DNA of 62,612 bases from Schizophyllum amplum (lineage: Eukaryota > Basidiomycota > Agaricomycetes > Agaricales > Schizophyllaceae): positions 1-62,612 of the forward strand of contig VDMD01000127.1 in the NCBI GenBank assembly GCA_007026445.1, read 5' to 3'. Below the pieces are notes generated by a model, which was given only the letters and a program-made list of their open reading frames with translations, searched no databases and was not told the origin of the DNA. Numbering within the stretch: the first letter of the stretch is position 1; each line of letters opens with the position of its first letter. The position numbers and the translations under genes were made by a program. Positions 12,364 through 23,956 of this stretch are shown here, piece after piece.

Positions 12364-14551
12364 CTATGCCGCCCGGCGCACGATGATCGGCAGCTGCGCG
12401 GTACTTTGCGGCTCACTCTTGAGAGCCGGGCGCTGCACGACCGACGCACGGACCTTGATGTCCTCTGGCGACACTCCCAGCTCGAACTCGAAAGCGCGAA
12501 CGAGGACGAAAAGCAGGGCCTTCATCCTAAAGAAGACAATCAGCTTCGGCAGGGAGGAGAAGAAGGAGTAGAGCAAGACGTACTCCGCGACAGAGAACCG
12601 GAATCCTATGCACGCGTGCGACCCGCCGAGGAAGGAGAACAAGTGACTCCACACCGATGGGATGCCCTTGATAGCATCCGGCGGCGACTCCCAACGCTCG
12701 GGTTTGAACTCATCGGCGTCCTCGCCCCAAATCGACTTCACTAGGTGCAAGCAGTGAATCGGTATAATGAACTGCTGTCCCTTGCGCACTCTGTGGACAT
12801 CCGCGTCAGCTTCGGTGCGTATCTACTTCGCCCCCTTTCACGTACCTGATCTCGTTGCAGACTCGCCCCTTCGTGTCCGTGTAGGGCTCCGCCAGCGGAA
12901 TCACGTCATCGCGCATGGCTTCACGCGAGGTCCAGGGCACGGGCGCGTAGAATCGGAGGACTTCCTTGACGAAGTTCTCCAAGTAGGGAAGCGAGTTGAG
13001 CTCCTCGAGGGTCGGGGTGTCGGTATCGAGAGTACGCAGTTCCTCCCGCAGACGAGCCTGAATGGACATGTCCTGCGTAAGCTGGTAGATGGCCCATGTC
13101 GTGCCCGTCGCTGTCGTCTCATGCCCTGCGACCATGAACGTGGGCACCTCTGTTCAAACACAGCAAATTAGCACTGCCGGTGACGCACACAAGTGCAGGA
13201 CGTACGAGCAAGGACATCCTCGTCTGACATGCGCAGCCGGTCCGGAAGATCAGTCGCCATGTTCGCACGCACGAGCACAGAGAAGAGATCGCGACCCTTG
13301 AAATCGCTGCTGCCGGCCTTCTCCGCTTGCTCAGCCTCTGTGCGAGCGTCCTTGAGCAATTTACGACCGATGCGATCCATGGTCCTGCTGGCATGTTTCT
13401 CAGGCGTGTCCCCCATCGATTTCTACAAGTGCAATTGTCAGAAAGCGTCGTGCATACTAGGCAAGGATAGATCGTACAAAGGGTCGCAGCACCGGTATCC
13501 GGCTCTGGAGCATGAACCAGTAGCGCGATGCGCCACCGGGCGCGCCGAATAGTACGCTGAACGCTCGACTGAGTTCATTCGACTCTTCGCCATCGTCCAG
13601 CGTGTTGAAGTCGTATCCGAAGCCTAAGAGTGTCAATGTATAAGCGGACGATGAAATACGCAAGGGTAACTCGACGACGTACCCGCCTTGCCAATCACGT
13701 CAAGTGTCATACGAGACAGCTCACTCAAAGCGTTGAGTCTTGCGCTGCTACCGCCCTGCGCCTCGATTGCGCGCAACCAGCAATCTCTGAGCTGTGATCC
13801 AGGTCCATCAAACGTATACCAGAGTTGCAGTATAGTGAGAGCGAGCATACCTTGTCAGACAATTCCAAAAAGGTCGGTGTGAGTTCGCGGATTTGCGTCG
13901 AGCCAAAGGCAGGATTCTGGGTGGTGGAGTGTTCAGTGAGCCTGACATTGCCAATAGGATGGTGGGCAACGCACCATGATTCTCCTCTGACGGCCTGCGT
14001 CAATCCTGAGCAGCACTCGATCACGCTGAGGTACGCACCTGCTGCTTGTGTTGATCTCCCTCCAGTACGAGGACACCGGGCCCTACGATACGCGCCAGAT
14101 TGTACCGAGTCGGCTCTGGCTTCTGGTAGATGTCGTCGCGGGTGACAATGTGATGCAGAGCGCGGGCGTCCGTCGTCAAAATTCTGTCGCCCTGCGTACC
14201 GTCAGCCAATGCGTCCCACTCAATGTGGCAGTACACGCACCACGACCAGCCCATAGATCTTGATTACATGACCGTACGATGCGAGCCATTTCTGCATCCC
14301 TTCGGTGGGGCTCCTCTGCAAGGGCCTGTTCATGAATGCTATTGTATCGGTCAAGCCATACGCACCTCTTCTCTGATTGCCGCGAAATGCCCCATCATAA
14401 GGCTGTCGCGTCCCCATCCAGGGTGAGGGGGACCTGGGATGTCCTTCGTCGGGGAGGTGAACGCGCGGTAGAGGGAGCGCAGCACGAGCGCCGCGCCCCA
14501 CGCGCCGAAGACCTTGAGCACCACGTCGCGCGAGAGCAAGCTATCGTCCAT
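12364..14551 (-). CDS. Cytochrome P450 monooxygenase
   Basis: Heme-thiolate monooxygenase, probably ER-anchored. Start Met at 14551 leads into a short hydrophobic anchor (LKVFGAWGAALVLRSLY) and a proline-rich hinge (KDIPGPPHPGWG). Later exons carry HHIVTRDDIYQKPEPTRYNL, VGPGVLVLEGDQHKQQ (substrate-recognition region), LSELSRMTLDVIGKAG, the I-helix AGHETTATGTTWA, the K-helix KEVLRF (ExxR), the PERW segment FKPERWESP and the heme loop FLGGSHACIGFRFS. In that loop His replaces the usual Arg, and Cys is the heme ligand. A last intron inside VAE|MKALLF gives the final helix and a C-terminus at 12364. About ten exons; total around 520 residues, normal for the family. The CYP family cannot be assigned by eye. 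Neighbouring ene-reductase suggests possible co-action. Confidence 0.9.
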
Positions 14552-15985
14552 CGTCGCGGGAGGTCAAGAAAAAAGATGTGGGCGGCGGTCGGCTGCGGTT
14601 GGCTACATATAGCGACGTCCGCATCATGGCTCGGACACCTCGCGGGTCTGACTCTGAGCCTGGGGACACGGAAGGCGGCGACGCGGGATGTCTTCCGGCG
14701 GGACACTCCCGAAGTGCGCGTCTCGTGCCGGTCCGGTGACCCAAGTTCAACTTTGCGTGGGCTGTGAAGACTAAGTGGAGTGTATTCATGGTATGCCCGA
14801 GCCCTTATGCGAGGCTCCCAGCTCTTCTCGAATCGCCGTGGGTGGGCTTGCGTGGGCCGTCTATGTGCATATTTAGATCTCCTGACTCTAGACGGGCACT
14901 TTACCGACACCCTGGAGGCGAAAAGGCGCGTCGACATCCGGGTAAGTGAATACTGTACGTGCTCGAGGTATAATGGACGGTTTGTAAGGGGAGCGTGCGG
15001 GAAGCAACTCGGCCTAAGGAAATATAGGTCAAGGGCACCCTCTACTTACTGTACGCGACTTCGCTAAGCATCTGAACGTTGTTTGCACCAGCTTTCTCTC
15101 GGATACTTTGCCACCCTCTTGTCACATCACTGACATACGTACCCTTCCCCAGCCGCGGGTCGCGGCGTCCTCCTGGCTGGCGGACACACAATGGCCTGCC
15201 AGTATCACACTTCAAAAGCCTCGCACCGAAGACCACCTAGTCAGCACCCAGCGCTCCTTCCGTATGTGAGCTCGAATTATCCTTTATCGATACATAAGCA
15301 ACATCCAGTCTATGCCAGTTATTATACAGTGTGTCCAAGACAAAACAGACGAGAAAGCAGTCCGAGAAGATAAAGACATCCGTGCAAATAACAGGAACCC
15401 ATGTCCAGAAGATAAGGTAGGTAGGTATAAGATGACGGCGAGCAGGCGACAACGCTCGCGATGGTGGAATACATGGCAACGCGAGATGCGGCAGACGAGA
15501 GGGACGTTATACGAGAGACGAGGCGGCGTAGCACAACGTAAACCAGACGATGGCGACCGGCACAGCATCAACATGACATGAGGTATTCGTGAGAAGGCGG
15601 ATCTGGGAAGGACTGTCAGCGAGGGGTTCCATAGCTCGAAAGAGGATGGAGGGAAAGAGGATCAGATTAAAAAGGCAATATATGTTCGTCTCCATTGTGA
15701 GGTCGGAACAGGTCTGATATTTGTTTCATCATGTCGGGGGAAAAGTGAAAGAAAGGTAGAGGAAATCGATACTCACCGAGAAGTGACACCGCGGTACAGA
15801 AGGCGGCATCGTCAAGAGGCATCGAAAGTCTGTCGACAGCATCAGCAACGAGTCATAGCAGATAATGAACAGCAAGAAAGATCAGAGAGAAAATTAGGCA
15901 ATTATAGAAATCCTCATCCGTAGTCGGAACAGGTCTGAATTTTCACATCCCAAAGACCACAAAGGACCAGAGACTCACCATGAGC
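14552..15985. other. Intergenic, 1.4 kb, with a 16-bp direct repeat
   Basis: No gene recognised. It separates the P450 start from the calcipressin stop. A direct repeat, gtcggaacaggtctga, occurs at 15702-15717 and 15923-15938, about 220 bp apart. The part from 15240 on is AT-richer. Confidence 0.45.
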
Positions 15986-16825
15986 CTAAGCCCGGACCCC
16001 AGACGGCAACGGCGGCATCGCCGTCACCGGTTTCCAGTTCGCCGGCAGCGTCGCCTGCCCATACACCCACTCCTCCTCCACATCCCCACGGTCGGCGCGC
16101 TCCCACCCCACGCTCAACCCATCCTCGCCCTCCACGCGGAAGTCGCAGTCCTCGACGAACACGCCAACACCCGCACCGCCCTGCTCGGCGGGATCGAGCA
16201 GCGTCACCGCGCCCTTCGTCATCGTCGACGCCTCTTCCTGCTTGACCTGCAGCGCGCGGAGCGCAGCGATCAGGTCGTCCGCAAGCGGCGCCGAGTTCGG
16301 GGGCTCCTCAGCCGCGGGCTCCCACCCCACGGGCGGACTGCCGGGCGGGCTGATGAGGAAGTTGCGTTCTGGGCGCGGCGGCGCGAGCTGGCGCTCCCTC
16401 AGGATCGCGTCGCGCTCGTTGACCAGCGGGTTGCGGTCGGCGCGATAGACGCGAAGTACGATCGCCTCCGAGGAGACGTGGCTGTCGGTGGGCTCAACGA
16501 CGATCTCGCCGCAGGCCTCGCGCGCGGCCTCTGCGGCGGCGTCGCGCTCGTACACGATGAGGACGCGGCCAAAGCCCGAGAGCGGCGCCCACTGGTTGAT
16601 CGGGCCGTACTGCGCAAAGTGGGAGCGCAGGATGTCGAGGATGAGCGGGTCGAAGAACGATGGCGGGAGACGCGTCACGGCGAGCGTGTTCGTCGTCGTT
16701 GGCGCGGGCGCGCGATCGGGGGAGTGCGATGATGAGTGCACAGAGTGGGCCGCCGACGACGAGCGCGAGTGCGAGCGCGACGACGACGGGGACGTGTTCC
16801 TCGATGATATCTTTACAGAGCCCAT
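15986..16825 (-). CDS. Calcipressin (regulator of calcineurin, RCAN family)
   Basis: Binds and modulates the Ca2+/calmodulin phosphatase calcineurin in the cytosol. Single-exon frame of about 279 codons from Met 16825 (MGSVKISSRNTSPSS). Order: Ser/His-rich N-terminal tail (1-45), an RRM-like fold (LAVTRLPPSFFDPLILDIL, GPINQWAPLSGFGRVLIVY, AIVLRVYRADRNPL), then the diagnostic motif FLISPPGSPPVGWEP near residue 170, matching the family LxxPPxSPPxGW signature. A C-terminal acidic region follows with GWERADRGDVEEEWVYG. The Met at 16825 is preferred to one at 16918 because the upstream stretch lacks family features. No frameshift seen. Confidence 0.9.
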   Translation of the reverse strand: MGSVKISSRNTSPSSSRSHSRSSSAAHSVHSSSHSPDRAPAPTTTNTLAVTRLPPSFFDPLILDILRSHFAQYGPINQWAPLSGFGRVLIVYERDAAAEAAREACGEIVVEPTDSHVSSEAIVLRVYRADRNPLVNERDAILRERQLAPPRPERNFLISPPGSPPVGWEPAAEEPPNSAPLADDLIAALRALQVKQEEASTMTKGAVTLLDPAEQGGAGVGVFVEDCDFRVEGEDGLSVGWERADRGDVEEEWVYGQATLPANWKPVTAMPPLPSGVRA

Positions 16826-17441
16826 TGTCGTTGTTGTTGTGTCGTGAAAGGGAGGGAGATGGAGGAGATGATGGACCGTGGACGAGAAGAAAAGACGCGC
16901 GCCTGACTTATAGGGCAATTTTATCGCTTATGTAAGCTGTCGATCTCTGGAACTGCGGGTCGGTTCAGGCAGAGCTTGCAGGCGGCGGTGCGCGCAATAC
17001 AGCCTGGGTGGCGGGCAGGTCGAACTTGGCAGCGGGCGATTGCTCATCCAGATTGTCTTGGAAGCTGTGCGCCGCGCTCCGATGAATGGCGCCATGACCA
17101 TAACACGAGTTTGCACGCGTCTGAGTCTCGATGCGTTACTGCGAAGGAGACATGCTGTTCATTCAACTATCGATTATGCACCCCCTCTTGTCCTCCTAAT
17201 AGAGCACCAGTAGATGTCAGTAACCCAGACACGTTGATCCATGTACAGGGAAATTTCTCCGCTTCCTACTCGTCCATCCTCATACCGCTTGCCGCCTCGC
17301 CACGTAGAGGCAACTGCCACCTACCGCTCCGGACGTTCAACAGCCTTATTATGCATCCCGCTGTGCCCACGCGGCACCGCGGCGCGCAGCGGCGGGGAGG
17401 ACATGCGTGCCCAGCCATGATTCGCACAGCCCGCCACCTTT
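16826..17441. other. Intergenic, 616 bp
   Basis: Lies between two minus-strand genes and holds the calcipressin promoter and the 3' region of the Lso2-like gene. No reading frame with family features. Confidence 0.5.
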
Positions 17442-18466
17442 TCAAGACCGGTCGCGCAGGCGGTTCTCCACCTGCGCCTTCTTCGCCTCGAGTGCCTTGA
17501 CGCGCTCGTCCTTGCTCGCATCGTACGACAGCATGGCCTGGTTGAAGCTGCAGTCGACGTAAGCCGGGGCGTGGAGAAGCTGTACACGAAATCGACATAC
17601 GGGTTCTCTGGGGACTTCTGGAATTGTTTGTAAAGCAGATCCTGTGAGCCGATGAGTACGATGAACATATGGGATGGATGGGATGGCGGACCTGGTACTG
17701 CTGCAGGCGCAGGCCGGGGTGCTGTGGACATGTCAGCGGCATAGATGGGGCACAGAACTCGTTTCACACACCTCCTTCCTGGCGATGGGCATCTCGCGCT
17801 CCTTGTATGCCTCGAACGCAGCCTACATATACAGTCAGCATACTCAAGATCAGCTCAACCTGTAATCACACACCTTGAAGCGACGCTGAAGGACGAACAT
17901 GAGTAAAAGCCAGCGCCACGAATCGGCACACGTACCTCGGGATGACGCTCCAATTCAGCAGCGCGCGAGCCCACGCTCGCCTTGTCCATTTTCGCCGTCA
18001 CCACATCGAGCAGATCGAGCGCATTGTCCAGGCCCGTGGCCGTGTAGGCCTCCGGCTCGTCCTTGGGCTCTTCAGCCTTCTTGGGACCCTCAGCGAGGCC
18101 TCCACCGGCAGCGATGGCACCCGGCCCAGCGGGCTTCGGGGCAGCCTTCTTCGCGGCCTTGGGTGCCGGCTTGGGTTTGGCTGGGGCGGAGGACTCTTCC
18201 TCGGCGAGCAGGCGTGCGTTCTCGGCCTTGCGGGCGAGCTCGGCTTTGCGCTTTTCTTCCTTGTCGGCCTTGCTCGCCTTGCCGCCATCCGCCCACTTGT
18301 CGGCCTCCTGACGCTCCTGGGGCGGTCGTCAGCACAGAGAATACTGCCTTCACTCTATGCGGCCCATTACCTTGTCGGCAGCGGCAGCGGCGCCCTTCTT
18401 GGCCTCGTTCTCCGCCTTCTTCGCGCGACCGCTCTCCTTCTTTGCGTTGCCTCCTTTGGGTGCCAT
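17442..18466 (-). CDS. Lso2/CCDC124-like ribosome-associated coiled-coil protein
   Basis: Homologue of the family that binds empty 80S ribosomes and helps translation restart after starvation (Lso2 in yeast, CCDC124 in animals). Start Met 18466: MAPKGGNAKKESGRAKKAEN, the Lys-rich N-terminus typical of the family. A long charged helix follows (WADGGKASKADKEEKRKAEL, LARKAENARLLAEEESS), then an Ala/Lys/Pro linker and the C-terminal conserved domain in four short exons: ELERHPE, RRFKAAFEAYKEREMPIARK, HPGLRLQQYQDLLYKQFQ and KSPENPYVDF, ending FNQAMLSYDASKDERVKALE and ENRLRDRS at the stop 17442-17444. Divergent from the DUF6699 gene, with 270 bp between the start codons. Splice sites are canonical. 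Confidence 0.88.
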
Positions 18467-18736
18467 GGGTGTAGACTGTATTGGGTTTGAGCTGTGGAAG
18501 TGCTGCGGTCGTGCAGGACGATGAGTAAGAACAAGAGATGGACGAACGCACGCGATGACGGGTATGCGAGTAATCTAATCTTATCGGATCGATCAATAGG
18601 CGCCGTCCGCCGCGCGCCTCGAGGCTCCGGCGCGTATCGATTGCAGGCGTATGGACGGCGACAGCGGAGAAGGCGCGCACGTTACTTCCTGCGGTCACCT
18701 CCTCGTCCCCGTCATCCGCCGTCTGTACGCTCTGCC
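18467..18736. promoter_or_regulatory. Bidirectional promoter region, 270 bp
   Basis: Separates the divergent start codons of the Lso2-like gene (18466, minus) and the DUF6699 gene (18737, plus). No TATA box seen. Confidence 0.5.
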
Positions 18737-19570
18737 ATGGCCGCCGATCTGGGCAAGTGGGGAAATGGCCCTCACTGTGCGTATCCCGTTGTCCTTGGAC
18801 GTAGCGACTACTAACGCATATGTAGACGGCCCTGTCCTTTCGCAGACAGAACTGTACCTCCTACGCCCAGAGCTCGAGCTGCACCCTATACTTACCGGCA
18901 GCGATGGGTCATTCCACCTGGTCATGAGCTTGCAGACAGGCGCGTACCCGTCATTTCGCTTCCGTGCATATACTGACTCGACATGCGCAGGCGTACTGGG
19001 CGGCTTCAACGCAAGCGCAGCCGCCAGCGATAGCGAGTTCGTCAAGAAGGACGAGCCCGCCACCATCCCCCGCGTCGAGCAGCTCTACATCATCTCCGAT
19101 CTGACGCCGTGGTGCACGACCGTGCGCAACGAGTCCGGCGTCACGCTCGAGAATATCTGCCGTACCCTCTTCCAGCAGTGAGTGAATCAGTGTACCTGTG
19201 GCTCAGGCAGCAGATGACGCTCCGCCTACTAGATATACGCAAGAATATGTCACCGAGGCTGAGATCGCCGCCCTCTCTCCTCGCGTGCACGACCACATTC
19301 AGCGCACCGCCGCGCACCGGGTCAACAACCAAGTACGTTCTCCACATCCTCAGGCGTCTTTGTACGCTCATTCCCCATCTGCAGACATACAATGCACCAC
19401 CTACTTGGGGCGGCTATACACCAGCAAGCCCGGTACCGAACCGATTCCAGAGGGTAGACTGGCTGCGCGACCGCATGTTCTTCGAGGGTGTGCGCAAAGA
19501 CCCAGACTACACGCGCGGCCGCCTCGGCTTCGATGCGCCCAACATCTTCGTCATGACACTCACCAGCTAG
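18737..19570 (+). CDS. DUF6699 domain protein
   Basis: Fungal protein family of unknown role. Exon 1 from ATG 18737 (MAADLGKWGNGPH) splices over a 46-nt intron (gtgcgt...tgtag) to YGPVLSQTELYLLRPELELH. The domain pattern is visible: LHPILTGSDGSFHLVMSLQT, EPATIPRVEQLYIISDLTPW, then WCTTVRNESGVTLENICRTL, which matches the usual 'Pxv..l.i....pW.i.v...vTv.dvl..i' layout. Further exons give YVTEAEIAALSPRVHDHIQR and FQRVDWLRDRMFFEGVRKDP, ending RLGFDAPNIFVMTLTS. No signal peptide or membrane segment. About 225 residues in four or five exons. Confidence 0.75.
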
Positions 19571-20474
19571 GCTGACCATGGCGTTCACCAGCCGGTGTGG
19601 CATCATGGCGCTCTGGAGCGACTGTGTCTATCCGGCTCACGAAGCAAGGCTTCATGGACATTTTCCCGGCTTCCACTCTAACCATTGTAACCTTACACCA
19701 CTAGTACAACTGCCCGTCTGAATATACTGTAGCGCCCGTGGCCCGACAATGGTTGGTCTTGCCCAGGACAATAACATGAGAATACGCCCCTATCTTGATC
19801 CCATTGTTCCCCAAAGAGGGACATGTTTCCCACGCACTTCTTCTCTTGCACCGACTCGCTCTGATTCAGAAGTCTTGACAGGACTGGCATGCTATTCAAC
19901 ATCGTACACTGAGTGCCCACTGTCCATTATTCACAGCGAATGAATGCCGTACCACGAGAGATCAGCGCTCAGTCACTATCACCGACGGCATAGGGTCGCA
20001 ACGGAAGTTCCGCTGCCTGGCCTGATCCTATATCTTCGGCGGTGCATCGTGTACCAGATCCTGGTGCACCAAAATACAAGGTAAGCTCTATGTTGAAAAC
20101 TTGAAGACGGTAGCCCTGCGGTAGCCTCAGCTTTTCCCTCTGTAACATGTCATGACTATCTTGTCCTCGTGTCGCCACCTCACAAAAGCAATGGTCTTGG
20201 CCCATCACTGCAGCAAATGTTGGCGACCGCACATACCGTCTCGGTTGCTAGCTTAGACTGACATGCCTCTACTGATCAGTGTAGATTTTCCCTGCGCCCA
20301 CGGCCGACGCCGGCACTACGAACTCAACGCTCGGCGATGCGATCTTCCGGAAATTCCCTCACAGCGGCGCCCTCAAACATCGCATGCAACTGCTATGACT
20401 TGTATGTCTAGCGCGCAAGAAATTGCGGGATCCTTCTGCTCCGCCAGCACCTCTGCGCGCGACGTCTGCCGATC
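19571..20474. other. Intergenic, 904 bp
   Basis: Contains no frame with recognisable features. It holds the 3' end of the DUF6699 gene and the promoter of the DUF6533 gene. Confidence 0.45.
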
Positions 20475-22122
20475 ATGAACGCGGACGCCTACAGCGAGGA
20501 AGAAATAGCGGAATTCGTGCACCTCTAGGCTCTACCGTGGTAACGTGATCCCCATGTACGCCACAGGTGCGCTGTATAGGTGTCGGTGATCCTTGTGTGC
20601 ATTGCTACATCAGCGTCGCCGTTAATCTCCAGTCGTGGGCGTGGCATGGGTGTTCTACGACTGGGGTGCGCCTATTTCAGTATGCTGCTTGCGATCTGGT
20701 CGTTGATGTTTTGCATTTTCGTCTCACAGCCCTCACGATCGATGACGAGGCAAGTCTATCTTCCGCGCGTGGCCTGCGTCCAACTTACGGAGAGCTTCCA
20801 TGGCAGGTTCGCTACGTATGGGTCAGTCCAATCCTGTTTCCCCCTTGCACTGAGCTAAAGAGACCCATAGCCGCAAAAGATGTCCGTTGGAAAGGGTATC
20901 TTCCTTGGGTATGTGGATACATATTCTATTACGCGCCGACCCCCGCTCATCGGTAGACACTAGGTACGCTACTACACACTCGCCTTGCTCGCGTACGATC
21001 TCTTCCAAATACAATGGCTCGCACGAGTCCGCCCAGCAGTGACGGATCCGATGCTGTACGTCGTCGAGTTACCTGATGATCAATCCTACTGAACCTGTTT
21101 CCAGATGCATCATATGGATCCCATTGACCGCCTATCAGGTGCCGTTCTCCTGTGGTCAGTCGAGATCATCATGCAATTGCGTATCTACGCGATCTACGAG
21201 CGCTCGTGCACGGTGCGCTGCCACCTCCTGTCCTTTTTTCTTATTATTTGAGGCTGACATAGCTGTCTGCCAGGTCGCACGCGTCAACGTCGCGCTCTTC
21301 GTAGCGTCTATCGCTGGGTTCATCTACGTCCTTGTCACAAATGTTCTCTTGCGCGAGAACGCGATCCAGCATGTACTACTTCTACCTCTTCCCGGCTGCC
21401 CCGCGATCCAGACGAAAACGGAATGGGCGCAATGGATACCCGGTACGCCACCGTCCATAGTAGAATGCCACGTACTCACGCTGCCGATAGCGACGATATT
21501 TGAGGGCATCATGTTCGGCTTTGTCCTCTTTCGTTCCTTTCGCCTTAGTTTCCGGAACCTGCGCCTGGGACGTGGCGTCTCACTCTACGAAGTGGTCATA
21601 AAGGACCAGATACGGTACTGGGTCGGGTATGTCCTGCCTCCTCATGTGCATTTAACATCGGGATTTATCGACCCCTTAGCGTCAGCATTTTGCTCGTTCT
21701 CTGCAACCTCATGGTGGTCGTGCGTCTCATTTGCTTACGTGGTCTCCTCCCCTTTGCCCTGACACAGCACGCTTCTCTTTCAGGGCACGACACGGATACC
21801 ATTCTTTGGTTTCGCGTAAGCACCCTCATTGCTATCGTATGTCGATCCCGCTCCTTCATGTCTTTGACCCTGCTGCCGCCAGACCCTTTCATGCCGGGCT
21901 CGGTGTGGCTACACGCGCATGCTGCTCAACATTCGCGAGGCCGCCGAGTGCACCGATTTCTCCATTTACCTCGGGACGTCCCCGCCAGTGGCAGCCGACG
22001 ACGGTCTGGACCTCACTGCGACAGTCGATTTCCGCATACCTTCGAGAGAAAGCGGGGATGAGTCCATGGAATTGGTAGACGCCCGACATGAACGGCGTGG
22101 ATCTAATGACTCTGCAGCTTGA
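20475..22122 (+). CDS. DUF6533 multi-pass membrane protein
   Basis: Mushroom-type integral membrane protein of unknown function, with about seven predicted helices. ATG 20475 begins MNADAYSEEEIAEFVHL. Spliced exons give the DUF6533 signature VVGVAWVFYDWALTIDDE then VRYVWPQKMSVGKGIF. Membrane helices follow: YYTLALLAYDLFQIQWLA; RLSGAVLLWSVEIIMQLRIY; VARVNVALFVASIAGFIYVL; IVECHVLTLPIATIFEGIMF. The cytosolic tail (MLLNIREAAECTDFSIYLGT... DARHERRGSNDSAA) ends at 22122. One intron (20750-20806) appears to use a GC-AG pair with the donor GCAAGT. More than eight introns are needed, so the exon map is approximate. No frameshift was detected. Confidence 0.75.
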
Positions 22123-23121
22123 AGCACGCAAGTTTAGTACGTGAGTCTTTATAGTTATCTATCATACGAATTGGTGCAGCGTACAAGATACGCAGAGTAG
22201 TACTGGTGGAGTAATGACAGTTGAGGCCTGCAACTGCAAGTTGACGTTGAGCTCGACGATGAAAGTGTCGGATGACCGTGACAATTGGGCACCCCAAAGG
22301 TTCAGTTCTAGTCTCGTCAGCTTGTCCAATGATACACCTCATAGCATAGGTTAGGATCCTACATGCGATGCTCTGCTACATTCCAGCGCATACTTAACCT
22401 GGACAGTGGACACGCAGCAACGCTGACCATGATGAGTCGTCTGCACGCAGGATCATGGGAAAGACGGCCACGTGCTACCGAAGTTGAACTCCTTGAATTC
22501 TGGCGGGCATATCTCAAGGAGCTTTGGGAAAGCTCATAACCTCTGAGACGACTCGCAGGTCGATATACTGAGACGTCAAGATACGGGAGTCTGGCAGGCC
22601 TAGCGTTAGGCACCTTCCGTATGCTCATTGCTTTCAAAGTCGATACGCATCGCGGTGCGGCTCTCCATGTTTATCCTGGAGGTTTTGCAGGACAGCTCAT
22701 TACGATAGTCGGCTCTCATACGAAGGTCTAAGGCGAAGTCCGAATGCGAGATCTAATTGTAAGACAAGTTATACATTTGTACCCTTATTATGACACGACT
22801 ATTCAGTACACAAAGAAAACCGTACGGACAAGAGAAGAGGTATAGGTAAGCAAACAAGGGGAAGGGATGTAGTACTACAATTGACAAAAGATACTGTGTA
22901 TGAGATATAAGATATGATGCTGTTCGTGACCGTAGAAGCAATGGAAGCAAATGCTGCGAGCAAAGCGTGCGATGGTGGGGAGCTGATGTACAGTGTAGAG
23001 TGATCGTGCGACGGGGCGAACCACCGTTGAAAGCAAGGACAATGGGGAAGGGGAATATCGTAGGACGTGGACGTCTATTGCTGGCCCTTTTCGTATCGCC
23101 CGCAGCCGCAGTCACCACCGC
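22123..23121. other. Intergenic, 1 kb
   Basis: Space between a plus-strand and a minus-strand gene (convergent). No coding features recognised; the middle part (22740-22960) is AT-rich and likely holds 3' UTR sequence. Confidence 0.45.
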
Positions 23122-23956
23122 TCACGCCTCGATGCAGATAGCGCGCGAAAGGCAGCTGGGTTGGTACGAGGGGCGGCAGCGCGTGCGGCTGGAACGGCCT
23201 CCGGCGTCGCGGTAGAGGAGCAACGCAGCGACGACCTTGGCGCGAGTAAGCTTGTCCGCGTTCTGGAATCCGATGTGGGCCGGCTGGTTCTGGGGACGTT
23301 CGCGATGGGGTGCAGGGGTTCAGATGGGGGTGGGGGAGAGGAACGGGGCATAGGGGCAGGCGTGGCAACGACCGGAGCCGGCTTGGGCGTGGGCCGCGCC
23401 GCGGGGGAGGCGGCGCGCACTCGCACCGGCGACGGCGGGGCCTGGTATCGAGGCGGCGTAGTGTGTACATGGGGCATACTGGGCGTGGATTGGCGACGGC
23501 CCGCGGTTGGCGACCGTTGTTCCAATTATCCCGCGGACCACGACTGGGCGACGGAGGACGTATGGCATACTGCGACCTCCCATCCCAACGCGGCATGCGA
23601 TTCTCGATCCCCGCGCTACGCTGCGCCGCCGCCATGTAAGCCGCCTGCGACTGTGGACGGCGGCGCCCGTATTCCGCCGCCGAAGGCCGCTTCTGCGGGG
23701 TGACAGGGTAGGGCGAGGGGTTCATGGGCACTGAGAGTACATCCTGCCCCCAGATGCCGTCGTTGCCTCCGCCGAAGAGCCCGTTTCCGAGCGATCCAGG
23801 GTTGGCCTGGCGGGCTGCGAGCCCTGGTGGACATTGAGGGGTATACTGCGGTGCACGGGGGCCTGGCCTAGCGACGTGCATGTTGAGCACGCGGGATCGG
23901 GGCGGGGGGCGGAAAGCGGGTTGGGCGGCATAGAGCGTCGACGAGGGGAGGGACAT
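23122..23956 (-). CDS. Proline-rich protein of unknown function (probably frameshifted)
   Basis: No family recognised. Met at 23956 opens MSLPSSTLYAAQPAFRPPPR, followed by Gly/Asn/Pro-rich sequence (GLFGGGNDGIWGQDVLSVPM, YPVTPQKRPSAAEYGRRRPQ), probably disordered. The frame that starts the gene turns Arg-rich after about 23490. A second frame then looks more natural (HTTPPRYQAPPSPVRVRAAS, PPPPSEPLHPIANVP), and a third after about 23280 reads NQPAHIGFQNADKLTRAKVV then AALLLYRDAGG, a plausible helical C-terminus ending at 23122. Both changes correspond to one missing base, the same sense as in other genes here. The middle and end are therefore inferred. No signal peptide. Confidence 0.5.
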
